The notes under the pieces were generated by a model. The model was not told the DNA's origin, searched no databases, and saw nothing but the letters and a program-made list of their open reading frames with translations. Positions 29,241-36,762 of a stretch of 36,762 nt of DNA are shown here, piece by piece. The first letter of the stretch is position 1; each line of letters starts with the position of its first letter. A program made the position numbers and the translations under genes. Source of the DNA: Gracilibacillus boraciitolerans JCM 21714 (GTDB taxonomy: Bacteria; Bacillota; Bacilli; Bacillales; Amphibacillaceae); contig NZ_BAVS01000033.1 of the NCBI RefSeq assembly GCF_000521485.1, positions 1-36,762 on the forward strand, read 5' to 3'.

Positions 29241-29472
29241 TAATGTAAAGAATTAAGATGAACATAAGGAACATAATGCGACATACATCTGATTGACTGA
29301 GTAAGTAATTTTGAGATTTATATTAGGTGTAACAATCGCTCCGGCTGCTTAACAGGTAAAACAATTTCAAAATTGTCACAAGAGTTATGTCGTATAAACT
29401 TCCTATGACTCAATAAAAAATCCGAACGATAAGCAATTCTTTTTAGAATGTGGTTAATCGCTCGGATTTTAT
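29241..29472. repeat. Repeated intergenic element, copy A
   Basis: About 230 bases colinear with 36548-36762. Shared blocks at the same spacing: CATAAGGA (29263; 33 bases to the next), ACTGAGTA (29296), TTGAGATTTATATTAGGTGT (29311) and the CCGAAC hairpin 111 bases later. Between core and hairpin there is a short G/C-rich patch and an ACAATTT-AAATTGT inverted repeat. No open frame. Coding is unlikely; a structured RNA or mobile intergenic repeat is possible. Confidence 0.65.
29415..29470. terminator. Hairpin terminator, copy 2 of the CCGAAC family
   Basis: The arm 29415-29440 (AAAAAATCCGAACGATAAGC...) pairs with 29445-29470, ending GCTCGGATTTT, around TTTT. CCGAAC and GCTCGG are 32 bases apart as at 4722-4774. 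It sits between the convergent TauE and metC genes and ends both. Confidence 0.8.
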
Positions 29473-29561
29473 ATTTAAATTAATTTTCCATCGGCCATCT
29501 TGGGCATTAAACTATAATTTAATTCATAACAAAGACATGCATTTATGGATAACACAGTTGT

Positions 29562-30719
29562 TTAAGACTGGATAGCCTGATCAAGATCTTGAATTAAATC
29601 TTCAACTTCCTCTATTCCAACAGACAATCGGAATAATCGATCACTTATTCCTCTTGCTTCTCTTTCATCTGCAGGCATAGCGGCATGGGACATGGTAGCT
29701 GGATGAGATAAAATCGATTCCACTGCGCCTAAACTTACTGCAAATACAGGAATGGATATGGTCTCAATAAAATGATCTATATCTACATCTTTTCTTAATT
29801 TAAATGAGAGCACAGCACCAGCACTTGTTGCTTGTTTAGCATGGATATCTGCACCAGGATGATTGCTTAATCCGGGATAACAGATATGCTCTACTGCTTC
29901 ATGTTTAGAGAGATGATTAGCGATGATGGCTGCAGATGCTGCACTTTTGGAATAACGTGGCTCTAACGTTTTCATCCCCCCCTGTAACAACTGATAACAA
30001 TCTTGTGCGCCTAATATTGCACCATATGTATTTTGGACAAAGTAAAGCTTTTCCGCTAAAGATGCATCCTTCGTAACCGCTAATCCTGCAACAATATCAC
30101 TGTGACCAGAAAGAAACTTTGTTGCACTATGTAATACAATATCTACACCTAGATTTAAAGGTTGTTGATACAAAGGTGTCATAAAGGTATTGTCAAGATA
30201 GGTATAACAATCATGTTTTTTTGCTAATGCAACAATTGCTCGTATGTCAGTTATTTGCAGTAACGGATTAGCAGGTGTTTCTACATATATCACTTTCGTA
30301 TTGGGCTTAATGGCCTCAGCTACTTCGTTTGTGTTAGTCATGTCAACGAATGTATGCTCAATCGAGAATTGTGCTAATAGCCTTGTAACAAAACGAAAAG
30401 TTCCTCCGTATACATCCTTTGAAATCACTATATGATCACCACTGTTCAGTAACATGAAAGCAGAGGATATCGCAGCCATTCCTGATGAAAATGCAAAACC
30501 ATTTGTCCCATTTTCTAAGGAAGCAATTGTTTTTTCTAATTGTGTTCTGGTCGGATTACCAGAGCGACTATAATCATATGGTCCAAATTCATTTAGTTTT
30601 TTTTGATGAAATGTGGATGATAAATATAGGGGGGGAGCGTTTACTGCTCCAGTATTTTCCTCGTGGTGTCCTTGATGTTGACCGCCATGCGCAAGTATTG
30701 TTGATAATTTATTTGTCAT
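29562..30719 (-). CDS. metC: Cystathionine beta-lyase MetC
   Basis: PLP enzyme of 385 residues of the Cys/Met metabolism family, second step of transsulfuration to homocysteine. Marks: [41 protein letters not shown], the PLP lysine in [13 protein letters not shown], and [22 protein letters not shown]. It tracks B. subtilis MetC closely. Runs of seven at 29976 and 30629 give LLQGGMKTL and NAPPLYL, each one residue longer than relatives; the Arg of the usual RGxKTL is Gln. Its ATG (AGGAGG upstream) overlaps the end of metI by 11 bases, so the two are translationally coupled under the S-box. Confidence 0.92.
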   Translation of the reverse strand: MTNKLSTILAHGGQHQGHHEENTGAVNAPPLYLSSTFHQKKLNEFGPYDYSRSGNPTRTQLEKTIASLENGTNGFAFSSGMAAISSAFMLLNSGDHIVISKDVYGGTFRFVTRLLAQFSIEHTFVDMTNTNEVAEAIKPNTKVIYVETPANPLLQITDIRAIVALAKKHDCYTYLDNTFMTPLYQQPLNLGVDIVLHSATKFLSGHSDIVAGLAVTKDASLAEKLYFVQNTYGAILGAQDCYQLLQGGMKTLEPRYSKSAASAAIIANHLSKHEAVEHICYPGLSNHPGADIHAKQATSAGAVLSFKLRKDVDIDHFIETISIPVFAVSLGAVESILSHPATMSHAAMPADEREARGISDRLFRLSVGIEEVEDLIQDLDQAIQS

Positions 30720-31807
30720 TTTGATTGCCTCCTAAAGCTTGTTGTAAGTCTTGTTTTAAATCTTCGACATTTTCAATGCCGACAGAAAATCTCAATAAAC
30801 TGTCACAGATCCCTCTTTTCTCTCGCTCTTCTTTTGGAATATCTGCATGTGTTTGCGTAGAAGGATAGGTAATAAAACTCTCTACACCCCCCTAAACTTT
30901 CAGCAAAGGAAATAACTTTTAAGTTTTCTAAGAAGGAAGGAATTATATCGGCACTTGTAACACGAAAACTGATCATTCCACCTTTGCCTGGATATAGCAC
31001 ATCTCTAATATTTTTTTCATTTTTTAGAAAATCCACTAAATGTTGCGCATTTTCTTGCTGTTTTTCCATTCTGAGCGATAAAGTTTTCATACCACGTATT
31101 AATAGCATCGAATCAAGAGGCGACAACACTGCCCCTATTGCATTGTGTAGATAAACTAATTTATCTGCTAACTGTTGATTATTGACGACAACCAATCCTG
31201 CTAATACATCATTATGACCACCCAAATATTTCGTTGCGGAGTGAAGGACAATGTTAGCACCCTCTTCTAATGGCTGTTGTAAGTAAGGTGTATAAAAAGT
31301 GTTATCCACAATAAGTAATAAATTATGCTTTTTTGCTATCGATGCAATCTTTTTAATGTCTATTTCCAATAACAAAGGATTTGTAGGAGTTTCAATAAAT
31401 ATAGCTTTCGTATTAGCATTTATATACTTTTCAAATTGATCTGTTTCCGCATATGTTGGTTTAATCTGGTAAGAATTTTCTAAATGCTGAAAAAGTCTGT
31501 AACTTCCACCGTAAATATCTTCGGAAATTAATATTTCATCGTTTTTCTTAAATAGTGAAAAGACAAGATGAATAGCAGCCATGCCAGATGAACATGCAAA
31601 CCCTTTGATACCTTTCTCCAAAGTGGTGATTGCTTCCTCAACGATTTCTCTGGTAGGATTGGCGGTTCGACTGTAATCATAACCAGTAGATTGCCCAAGG
31701 GTAGGATGCTGATAAGCAGTGGATAAATAAATAGGTGCTTCGACAGCTCCTGTTCGTAAGTCTCTTCTATTTCCAATTTGCGCAAGAATAGTTTCTATAT
31801 ACTTCAT
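30709..31807 (-). CDS. metI: Cystathionine gamma-synthase / O-acetylhomoserine thiolyase MetI (one frameshift)
   Basis: PLP enzyme of about 366 residues that condenses an acyl-homoserine with cysteine or sulfide. Marks: [68 protein letters not shown], and PLP lysine in [13 protein letters not shown]. The frame breaks at 30887-30892 (six C on the plus strand, where five give [20 protein letters not shown]). The restored end ...[18 protein letters not shown]... stops at 30709, inside the start of metC. ATG 31807 has AAAGGATG upstream. First gene of the S-box operon. Confidence 0.9.
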
Positions 31808-31831
31808 GTGAATTCATCCTTTCTGTTCAAA

Positions 31832-31972
31832 ATAAAAAGAAGCCTTCAATAAGGAGAAGGCCTCTTAGTAAGGTTATGTTCTTCTTATCTTCTCTGGAAT
31901 TAGCACCATACAATCACTTGCTGGTTGCTGAGGTATCATCGGGCCAGTCCCTAAACCTCTCTTGATAAGATA
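31832..31972 (-). ncRNA. SAM-I riboswitch (S-box) with terminator
   Basis: On the minus strand the aptamer (31972 to about 31880) shows CTTATCAAGAG, AGGGACTGGCCC, GATGATACC, CAGCAACC, GGTGCTAATTCC and a closing GATAAG, all conserved S-box blocks. A terminator follows (31866-31834: AGAGGCCTTC, loop, GAAGGCTTCTTTTT). SAM binding would end transcription before metI-metC. The aptamer contains no seven-base runs. Confidence 0.95.
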
Positions 31973-31998
31973 TTTTGTTGGTAAATCTTTATAAATTC

Positions 31999-32027
31999 AT
32001 CTTACATTAAATAAAGGTAAATTACAA
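31999..32027 (-). promoter_or_regulatory. Sigma-A promoter of the metI-metC leader
   Basis: Minus strand TTGTAA (32027-32022), 17 bases, TAAGAT (32004-31999), about 30 bases before the S-box aptamer. Confidence 0.6.
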
Positions 32028-32431
32028 TGAAAATTCCAAAAAATGATAAATTGTTCGACCTATTGACAAGATAGATTGGTTGAATTATAGTGTTTACATC
32101 GTGCATCTTTATGGTAGTGTTATCTCTTTGTTATCAATTTATCAGAATTGTTAACAAAAATAAATAAGAGAGTTCTTCTTTTTAACTTTTAAACCAAGTT
32201 TTCAGATAGGTTATAATGAATTAAAGGACTATTTTTAAGAACTTCAGAAAGCTTATGAGGAATAGTGTTGAGTCCTTTATGAGCATTATGTATGTATACT
32301 TTAATTTTTGCAATTATCACTTTATACGTATAATAAAGATAACGTATCTAGCGGAGCGGATCTTAGGGTTAACTAGATATTTCAAAAAGATATTTTTAAA
32401 AAAGATATTATGTGAAAGGATTGGAAAATTC
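32028..32431. other. Gene-free spacer before the siroheme methyltransferase
   Basis: About 400 AT-rich bases. An open frame on the plus strand runs into the methyltransferase gene from 32255 but has no family-like content. A TTGACA at 32063-32068 has no good -10 partner. I see no terminator, RNA or repeat. Confidence 0.4.
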
Positions 32432-33195
32432 GTGGGAAAAGTATATATAGTGGGGGGCAGGACCAGGAGATGAAGAATTGATAACGATTAAAGGTCTGCG
32501 AGCAATAAAAGAAGCAGATATTATATTGTATGATCGATTAGTAAATAAAAAATTACTGGAATATGCACGGTCAGATGCAACATGTATTTTTTGTGGAAAA
32601 AAACCTAACATGCATGGAATGATTCAAGATCAAATTAACGAACAGCTTGTTTCGTTTGCAAAAAGCGGATATATCGTAACTCGACTAAAGGGGGGCGATC
32701 CTTTTATTTTCGGTAGAGGTGGTGAAGAAGCACTACTTTTAGAAAAGAATAAGATTATCTATGAAATTGTACCAGGAATAACAGCAGGAATAAGTGCAGC
32801 GGCCTATGCAGGTATCCCCCCCCTTACTCATCGGGATATTAGTGGATCGGTTAGTTTTATAAATGGTTCGAACCCACAAAGCAAAACAATTGAAGAATGG
32901 CGACATTTAGCAAATGGTGCAGAAACTTTATGCTTTTATATGGGAGTTAAAAACTTTCCAATAATATGTTCTAAATTGATAGAAGCCGGATTATCAAAAA
33001 CAATACCTGTAGCGATTATACACTGGGGGCACGTTAGCTAATCAAAAAACGATTGTTGGCAATTTAGATACTATAGTTAGCCGGTTAGATGAAATAAGCA
33101 ATCCATCTATAATTGTAATTGGAGAAGTTGTACAACTTCATGAGAAAATAAATTGGTTTAAAGAACAATGTGAAACATCGGAAACATATCTTTAA
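32432..33195 (+). CDS. sumT: Uroporphyrinogen-III C-methyltransferase (two frameshifts)
   Basis: SAM enzyme of about 254 residues that methylates uroporphyrinogen III to precorrin-2 for siroheme (sulfite/nitrite reductase). Marks: GKVYIVGAGPGDEELITIKG, LYDRLV, RLKGGDPFIFGRGGEEA, PGITAGISAAAYAGIP, and LTHRD. GTG 32432 is taken as start with AAAGGA upstream. Frame breaks: 32452-32457 (six G where five read VGAGPGDEE) and 33025-33029 (five G where four read IHWGTLANQKTIVGNL). A run of eight C at 32816 gives AGIPPLTHR where the family has GIPLTHR, a three-base gain. The true GGG GGC of RLKGGDP at 32690 is unchanged. No siroheme dehydrogenase or reductase gene lies beside it. Confidence 0.9.
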
Positions 33196-33200
33196 CGTTG

Positions 33201-33235
33201 AAATGACTAGTTAGAACGTAACTAGTCATTTTTTA
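33201..33235. terminator. Bidirectional terminator
   Basis: AAATGACTAGTTA and TAACTAGTCATTTTTT around GAACG, a 13-bp perfect stem. It contains the stop codon of the minus-strand small gene. Confidence 0.9.
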
Positions 33236-33488
33236 TTGCATTTAAAATCTGTTGTTGATCTTTTTCCCAGTCCCAGGTTGGATTAATACGATTAATGAAA
33301 GCTGTTAATTGCTGTTCTGTTAAATCTTTTTTTCCATTTGAATTGTTTAAGTATGACTTTAACTCCCATTCGCCACCTTTTTTATTTTGAAGAGTCTTCC
33401 ACTTTACCGTAAATACGTAATCATTACCATTAATATCAGCGTGGATTAATAAGATATCGTTGTGTAAGATAAAGTTGCTAAGCTGCAT
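33222..33488 (-). CDS. Small protein of unknown function
   Basis: An 88-residue soluble protein I do not recognise. It looks like one alpha/beta domain: strands in MQLSNFILHNDILLIHADI and DYVFTVKWKTLQN, then GGEWELKSYL, then two amphipathic helices (LTEQQLTAFINRINPTWDW, EKDQQQILNAI). No Cys, signal or membrane helix. A perfect GGAGGTG six bases before ATG 33488 and a shared terminator make it a real gene. It is divergent from cwlJ, 118 bases away. Confidence 0.7.
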   Translation of the reverse strand: MQLSNFILHNDILLIHADINGNDYVFTVKWKTLQNKKGGEWELKSYLNNSNGKKDLTEQQLTAFINRINPTWDWEKDQQQILNAIKND

Positions 33489-33530
33489 CAACAACACCTC
33501 CTGCTTTTATTATATCATATTATGAAAGGG

Positions 33531-33550
33531 ATTACATTATTTGATGTAAT
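33531..33550. promoter_or_regulatory. Palindrome upstream of cwlJ
   Basis: ATTACAT (33531-33537), TATTTG, ATGTAAT (33544-33550) in the divergent region. The symmetry suits a dimeric regulator, but I cannot name one, and no sporulation-sigma promoter is clear. Confidence 0.35.
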
Positions 33551-33606
33551 TGGACATTCATCTTTTTATACCATTTGAATATAAAGGAAATAAAGGAGTG
33601 ATTCGG

Positions 33607-34041
33607 ATGGCAGTAATTAAAACAAACGAGAAAGATGTAAAAGTGTTAGCGCGCTTAATGAGAGCAGAAGCAGAAGGGGATGGTCAACTAGGTATGCTGA
33701 TGGTGGGAAATGTAGGAGTAAATCGTGTAAAGGCACGCTGTTTAGATTTCAAAGATATTAACACGATTAACCGTATGGTCTTTCAGAGTCCTGGTGGATT
33801 TGAAGCAACTCAGAAAGGTTATTTTTATCAGCGTGCCAGAGAGAAAGAGATTCGTTTGGCAAGAAAATCGATTAGTGGGGGGGAGCATAATCATCCGGCA
33901 AGCTATGCTTTATGGTTTTTTATGCCAGAAGGAAGCTGTCCCGAACAATGGTATGGGCAGTGGAACACGGGCAGATTTAAAAGTCATTGCTTTTTTACAC
34001 CGACAAATGCAGATTGTCCAAGTGTATTTGAAACGTTCTGA
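33607..34041 (+). CDS. cwlJ: Spore cortex-lytic hydrolase CwlJ
   Basis: A 144-residue hydrolase of the SleB/CwlJ family (hydrolase_2), held in the spore and needed for cortex breakdown in germination. It follows B. subtilis CwlJ throughout: ARLMRAEAEGDGQLGMLMVG (catalytic Glu at 21), NVGVNR, FQSPGGFEATQKGYFYQRA, FMPEGSCPEQWYGQW and RFKSHCFFTPTNADCPSVFETF. ATG 33607 follows AAAGGAGTG; the upstream extension is rejected. The seven-G run at 33877 gives SISGGEHNHPA, where B. subtilis has SINGERRWPA, one residue fewer. No gerQ lies beside it. Confidence 0.92.
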   Translation: MAVIKTNEKDVKVLARLMRAEAEGDGQLGMLMVGNVGVNRVKARCLDFKDINTINRMVFQSPGGFEATQKGYFYQRAREKEIRLARKSISGGEHNHPASYALWFFMPEGSCPEQWYGQWNTGRFKSHCFFTPTNADCPSVFETF

Positions 34042-34051
34042 TAAACTCCAC

Positions 34052-34082
34052 ATCCATCAGTATCGATTTTCTGCTGATGGAT
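34052..34082. terminator. Hairpin between cwlJ and the DHA2 exporter gene
   Basis: ATCCATCAG (34052-34060) and CTGATGGAT (34074-34082), nine perfect pairs. No U run follows on the plus strand, so the terminator role is only likely from its place between convergent genes. Confidence 0.55.
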
Positions 34083-34085
34083 ATA

Positions 34086-35565
34086 TTAGTTCATTTTAAC
34101 TTTTGGGAATAACCAAAGTAAAAGAAAGATAGCAGTGCCGATAATAAATAACCCTGTGTTAACTGTGTGTAAGGCATAGGTTAATCCATCCTGCATGGTA
34201 ATTAATGTTTCGGCAGGTAAAGATTCACGCATTTCTGCATCTAATAACGTATCTGTGCTTATTGCCTCGAAATTTTCTCCTTTCTTCTGGTAATAGTTTT
34301 GTAATTGGATGTTAAGTAATCCACCTAAGAAGGCTGCTCCCAATGCGCTCCCGATAATACGCATGAACATATTCAGCGATGTAGCAACTCCTCGTTCGTG
34401 CCAGGTTACAGTGTTTTGGATGGCTACGATAAAGGTAGTTGAAGAAAGTCCCATTCCAACCCCCCCAACTATAAAGGAACTAATACCTGCATATACAGGG
34501 CCGTTATCAGCATCAAGCATATAAAATAAAAAGGCACCTGAAAATAGAGCAAAACCACCAGCGATCGCTGTCCAGCGAAAGCCGATTTTTAACACTAAAT
34601 GACCTGCAATTGTTGCTGAAATTGGCCATCCAATAGAAAGCGCACTTAGGGTAAATCCTGCTACAATAGCAGATTCTCCCATTACTGCCTGTACATATGT
34701 CGGAAGAAAGCTAGATAACCCGAGTATAATCATCCCTGATAATAAAGTAGCTATATTCGCAATTACAATTAATTTACTTTTCCACAAATAAAGGGGGGGC
34801 ATCATTGGAGATGATACTCTATTTTCCTGCCATAAAAAATGTTCCAATACCAATTATAAAAATAAGTAATAAGCTAATTGTCTCGATCGATAACCATGCC
34901 CAATTTGTTCCCGCTTGTACGAAGACAATAATTAATGCTGAGATTGCTACGAAAAATAAGCTCGAACCGAAATAATCAATTGATTTCTTCTCTTTTAATA
35001 CTTCTTCGTGGAAAAATACTATCACTCCTATTAAGCCTGCGATCCCAATAGGAATATTCATCCAGAAAATCCATTTCCAATCAATAAATTGAACAATTAT
35101 ACCACCTAGCAGGGGGGGACCAACTACAGAGGAAATTCCCCAGACACTTGCAAGATAACCCTGTACTTTTGCTCGTTCTTCCATTGTATACATATCACCT
35201 ACAATGGTTGTAACAATCGGATGTATGGCTCCGGCACCAACTCCCTGAATAAGACGAAAAATAATTAAAGTGATCATTGTAGTTGCCAGGCCACATAATA
35301 CAGAGCCAAATAAAAAGATAATTACGCCAATTATAAATACTGGTTTACGGCCAAACAAATCAGCTAATTTTCCATAGATCATTGTGGTGACTGCTTGCAT
35401 TAATAGAAAGCTGGAAAAGACCCAGCTGTATAATGAGAAACCTCCTAAATCCGCTACGATATTAGGCATTGCTGTAGCAACAATGGTGCCTTCAATTGCT
35501 GCCATGAACATGGATAAGATAAGTGCTACTAAAACAAGTGGTCGATTCGTTTTTTGATGTACCAT
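34086..35565 (-). CDS. DHA2-family (EmrB/QacA-type) MFS drug exporter, one frameshift
   Basis: Proton-driven multidrug exporter of about 493 residues with 14 helices. Marks: AIEGTIVATAMPNIVADLGG (motif D1), GKLADLFGRKPVF (motif A), RLIQGVGAGAIHPI and VVGP(P)LLGGIIV (motif C). ATG 35565 has AAAGGTGG upstream. The frame breaks near 34841: six T on the coding strand, where five read IGTFLWQENRVSS. Runs of seven at 34460, 34793 and 35112 give VGGVGMG, MMPPLYL and VGPPLLGG; the last puts an extra Pro inside motif C, which would be harmful if real. No TetR-type regulator is visible in the window. Confidence 0.87.
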
Positions 35566-35693
35566 GGATATTCCACCTTTTGTTTTTCTCTCATTTTTAT
35601 TGTATCAAAAACTGTACAGAATGTATTGAATCGTAAAAAAGTAAAGAATTTTTACAACTTATGATAGAATAATAGAAAACAAGGAGGAATAAT

Positions 35694-36485
35694 ATGGCAC
35701 TGATTAAATGTGATTTCTTTTCAGAAGAATTAATGATTAGCACGTCGATGACCGTTATATTACCGGAGCAAACAAAAACACAAATTGGACTAAAAAATAA
35801 TCGTAATGGTGATAAATTCCCGACACTTTATTTATTGCATGGATTAAGTGACGATCATACGATATGGTCGAGAAGAACATCGATTGAGAGGTATGCTGCA
35901 GAATATGGAATTGCTGTTATCATGCCACAGGTGGATCACAGCTTTTATGCGGATATGGTATATGGTAAGAAATATTGGACGTTTATTTCAGAAGAACTAC
36001 CCAGGATAGCTAGGTCATTTTTTCCATTATCAGCGCAAAAAGAGGATAACTTTGTTGCTGGACTTTCGATGGGCGGATACGGTGCATTTAAATGGGCATT
36101 AAGAAAACCAGAAGAATTTGCAGCTGCAGCGAGTTTATCAGGTGTATTAGATATCGCCGACCATGTAAAAAATATAAAAGAAGACAATCCAATTGGAAGT
36201 GCATTATTTCAAGTTTATGGTGGGAAGGAAATAGAAGATACGCAAGAGGATTTATTTTATCTGATTCAACAGTTAAAAGCTAAAAAAGAATCGATTCCAC
36301 TATTATTTCAAGCGTGTGGGACGGAAGATTTCTTATGGGAAGAGAATCAAAAGTTCTACCAGTTTGCTCAGGATCAAAACCTGCCTTTGACGCATACTTT
36401 TACCTCAGGAACACATGAATGGGGGGGCTATTGGGATCAGAAAATCCAAGAAGTATTAGCCTGGCTACCGATTCAATCTAACTGA
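35694..36485 (+). CDS. EstA-like serine esterase
   Basis: A 263-residue alpha/beta esterase of the EstA/FrmB-like (D-esterase) family, which cleaves short acyl esters. Visible: LYLLHGLSDDHTIWSRR, nucleophile elbow FVAGLSMGGYGAF, acid in CGTEDFLWEEN, His in SGTHEWG. ATG 35694 follows AAGGAGG. No signal peptide, so cytoplasmic. A seven-G run at 36421 gives HEWGGYWDQKI, where relatives have HEW-G/A-YWD, one residue fewer. It is divergent from the exporter. Confidence 0.87.
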   Translation: MALIKCDFFSEELMISTSMTVILPEQTKTQIGLKNNRNGDKFPTLYLLHGLSDDHTIWSRRTSIERYAAEYGIAVIMPQVDHSFYADMVYGKKYWTFISEELPRIARSFFPLSAQKEDNFVAGLSMGGYGAFKWALRKPEEFAAAASLSGVLDIADHVKNIKEDNPIGSALFQVYGGKEIEDTQEDLFYLIQQLKAKKESIPLLFQACGTEDFLWEENQKFYQFAQDQNLPLTHTFTSGTHEWGGYWDQKIQEVLAWLPIQSN

Positions 36486-36547
36486 TCATTCTAACTATGT
36501 ATAAAAAGAATATGGGACATATCTATTATTTTTCACAATAAAACCGA

Positions 36548-36762
36548 ATGTTATAAAAAATTAAGTTACGCATAAGGAAGATTACGCCATATAACTTCAA
36601 TTTACTGAGTAGTACTCTTGAAATTTATATTAGGTGTAGCAAGCCGGAGCGGCTTGTTACGCAGTACAGTCAAGTCATAATTACATCATCAGTTAGTGCA
36701 CATAATCTTTCTGCTATGCAACTAAAAATCCGAACAATAACAAATTCTCATTGGGTAGAATT
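36548..36762. repeat. Repeated intergenic element, copy B (cut by window end)
   Basis: Colinear with copy A (29241-29472): CATAAGGA (36571), ACTGAGTA (36604), TTGAAATTTATATTAGGTGT (36618) and CCGAAC (36730), at spacings of 33, 14 and 112. It also has a perfect AAGCCG-GAG-CGGCTT palindrome (36641-36655), only partly kept in copy A. The hairpin's right arm lies beyond the window. Confidence 0.65.

Noticed and set aside
29241-29472. MITE or insertion-sequence remnant
   Set aside because: No terminal inverted repeats across the whole element and no target duplication are visible; kept only as an unexplained repeat.
32255-32431. N-terminal extension or separate gene before the siroheme methyltransferase
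   Set aside because: The family begins at GKVYIVG, the extra stretch has no ribosome site at its start and no recognisable content.
1-36762. G-quadruplex elements from the seven-G runs
   Set aside because: Each run stands alone; no four closely spaced G-runs occur together, so an intramolecular quadruplex cannot form.

Overview
The window is about 36.8 kb of AT-rich chromosome from a low-GC, endospore-forming Gram-positive bacterium of the Bacillaceae, perhaps in the halotolerant Gracilibacillus/Virgibacillus/Oceanobacillus group. The evidence is the B. subtilis-like gene set: HelD, LipM/LipA, MetI/MetC under an S-box, CwlJ, a YjcZ-type sporulation protein, YozQ, and BioY under a BirA box. 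AGGAGG ribosome sites, many TTG/GTG starts and intrinsic terminators fit as well. I see no phage, transposon, CRISPR array, rRNA or tRNA.

Layout. 1-4.8 kb: an MFS exporter, helD (minus strand) and a SAM methyltransferase. 4.9-12.9 kb is a signalling block: a chemoreceptor, a three-PAS diguanylate cyclase, a CstR-type persulfide repressor with a rhodanese, and a c-di-GMP-I riboswitch leading a membrane diguanylate cyclase plus a solute-binding lipoprotein. 13-20.6 kb: a large PEP/pyruvate-binding protein with a degenerate RecA/KaiC-like N-terminus, YozQ, BirA-controlled bioY, and a hydrolase / membrane Mur ligase / D-Ala-D-Ala-ligase-like operon. 20.6-24 kb: an AraC regulator divergent from a GH127 beta-L-arabinofuranosidase. 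24-27.2 kb (minus): YjcZ-like peptide with a sigma-K-like promoter, HAD phosphatase, lipA, lipM. 27.4-29.2 kb: AEC and TauE/SafE permeases. 29.5-32 kb (minus): metC-metI under a SAM-I riboswitch. 32.4-36.5 kb: siroheme methyltransferase, a small unknown gene, cwlJ, a DHA2 exporter and an EstA-like esterase.

The strongest unusual signal is compositional. About 29 runs of G or C are seven bases long (one is eight), where essentially none is expected at this GC content. Inside genes they usually add one Gly or Pro to a place where relatives have one residue fewer, which points to four-base tracts grown by exactly three. The same length occurs in ribosome-binding sites and terminators, where frame does not matter. 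Shorter expanded tracts (5-6 bases) lie exactly at frame breaks. In addition about a dozen genes carry a one-base indel in short runs. Taken together this looks more like a systematic sequencing/assembly fault than biology, so the broken genes are annotated here as single genes with suspected frameshifts.

The best biological leads are: a ~220-bp repeated intergenic element ending in a conserved CCGAAC hairpin (two copies, plus a third hairpin alone); the riboswitch-DGC-lipoprotein operon; the noncanonical Mur ligase/Ddl cassette; and the PEP-binding protein.
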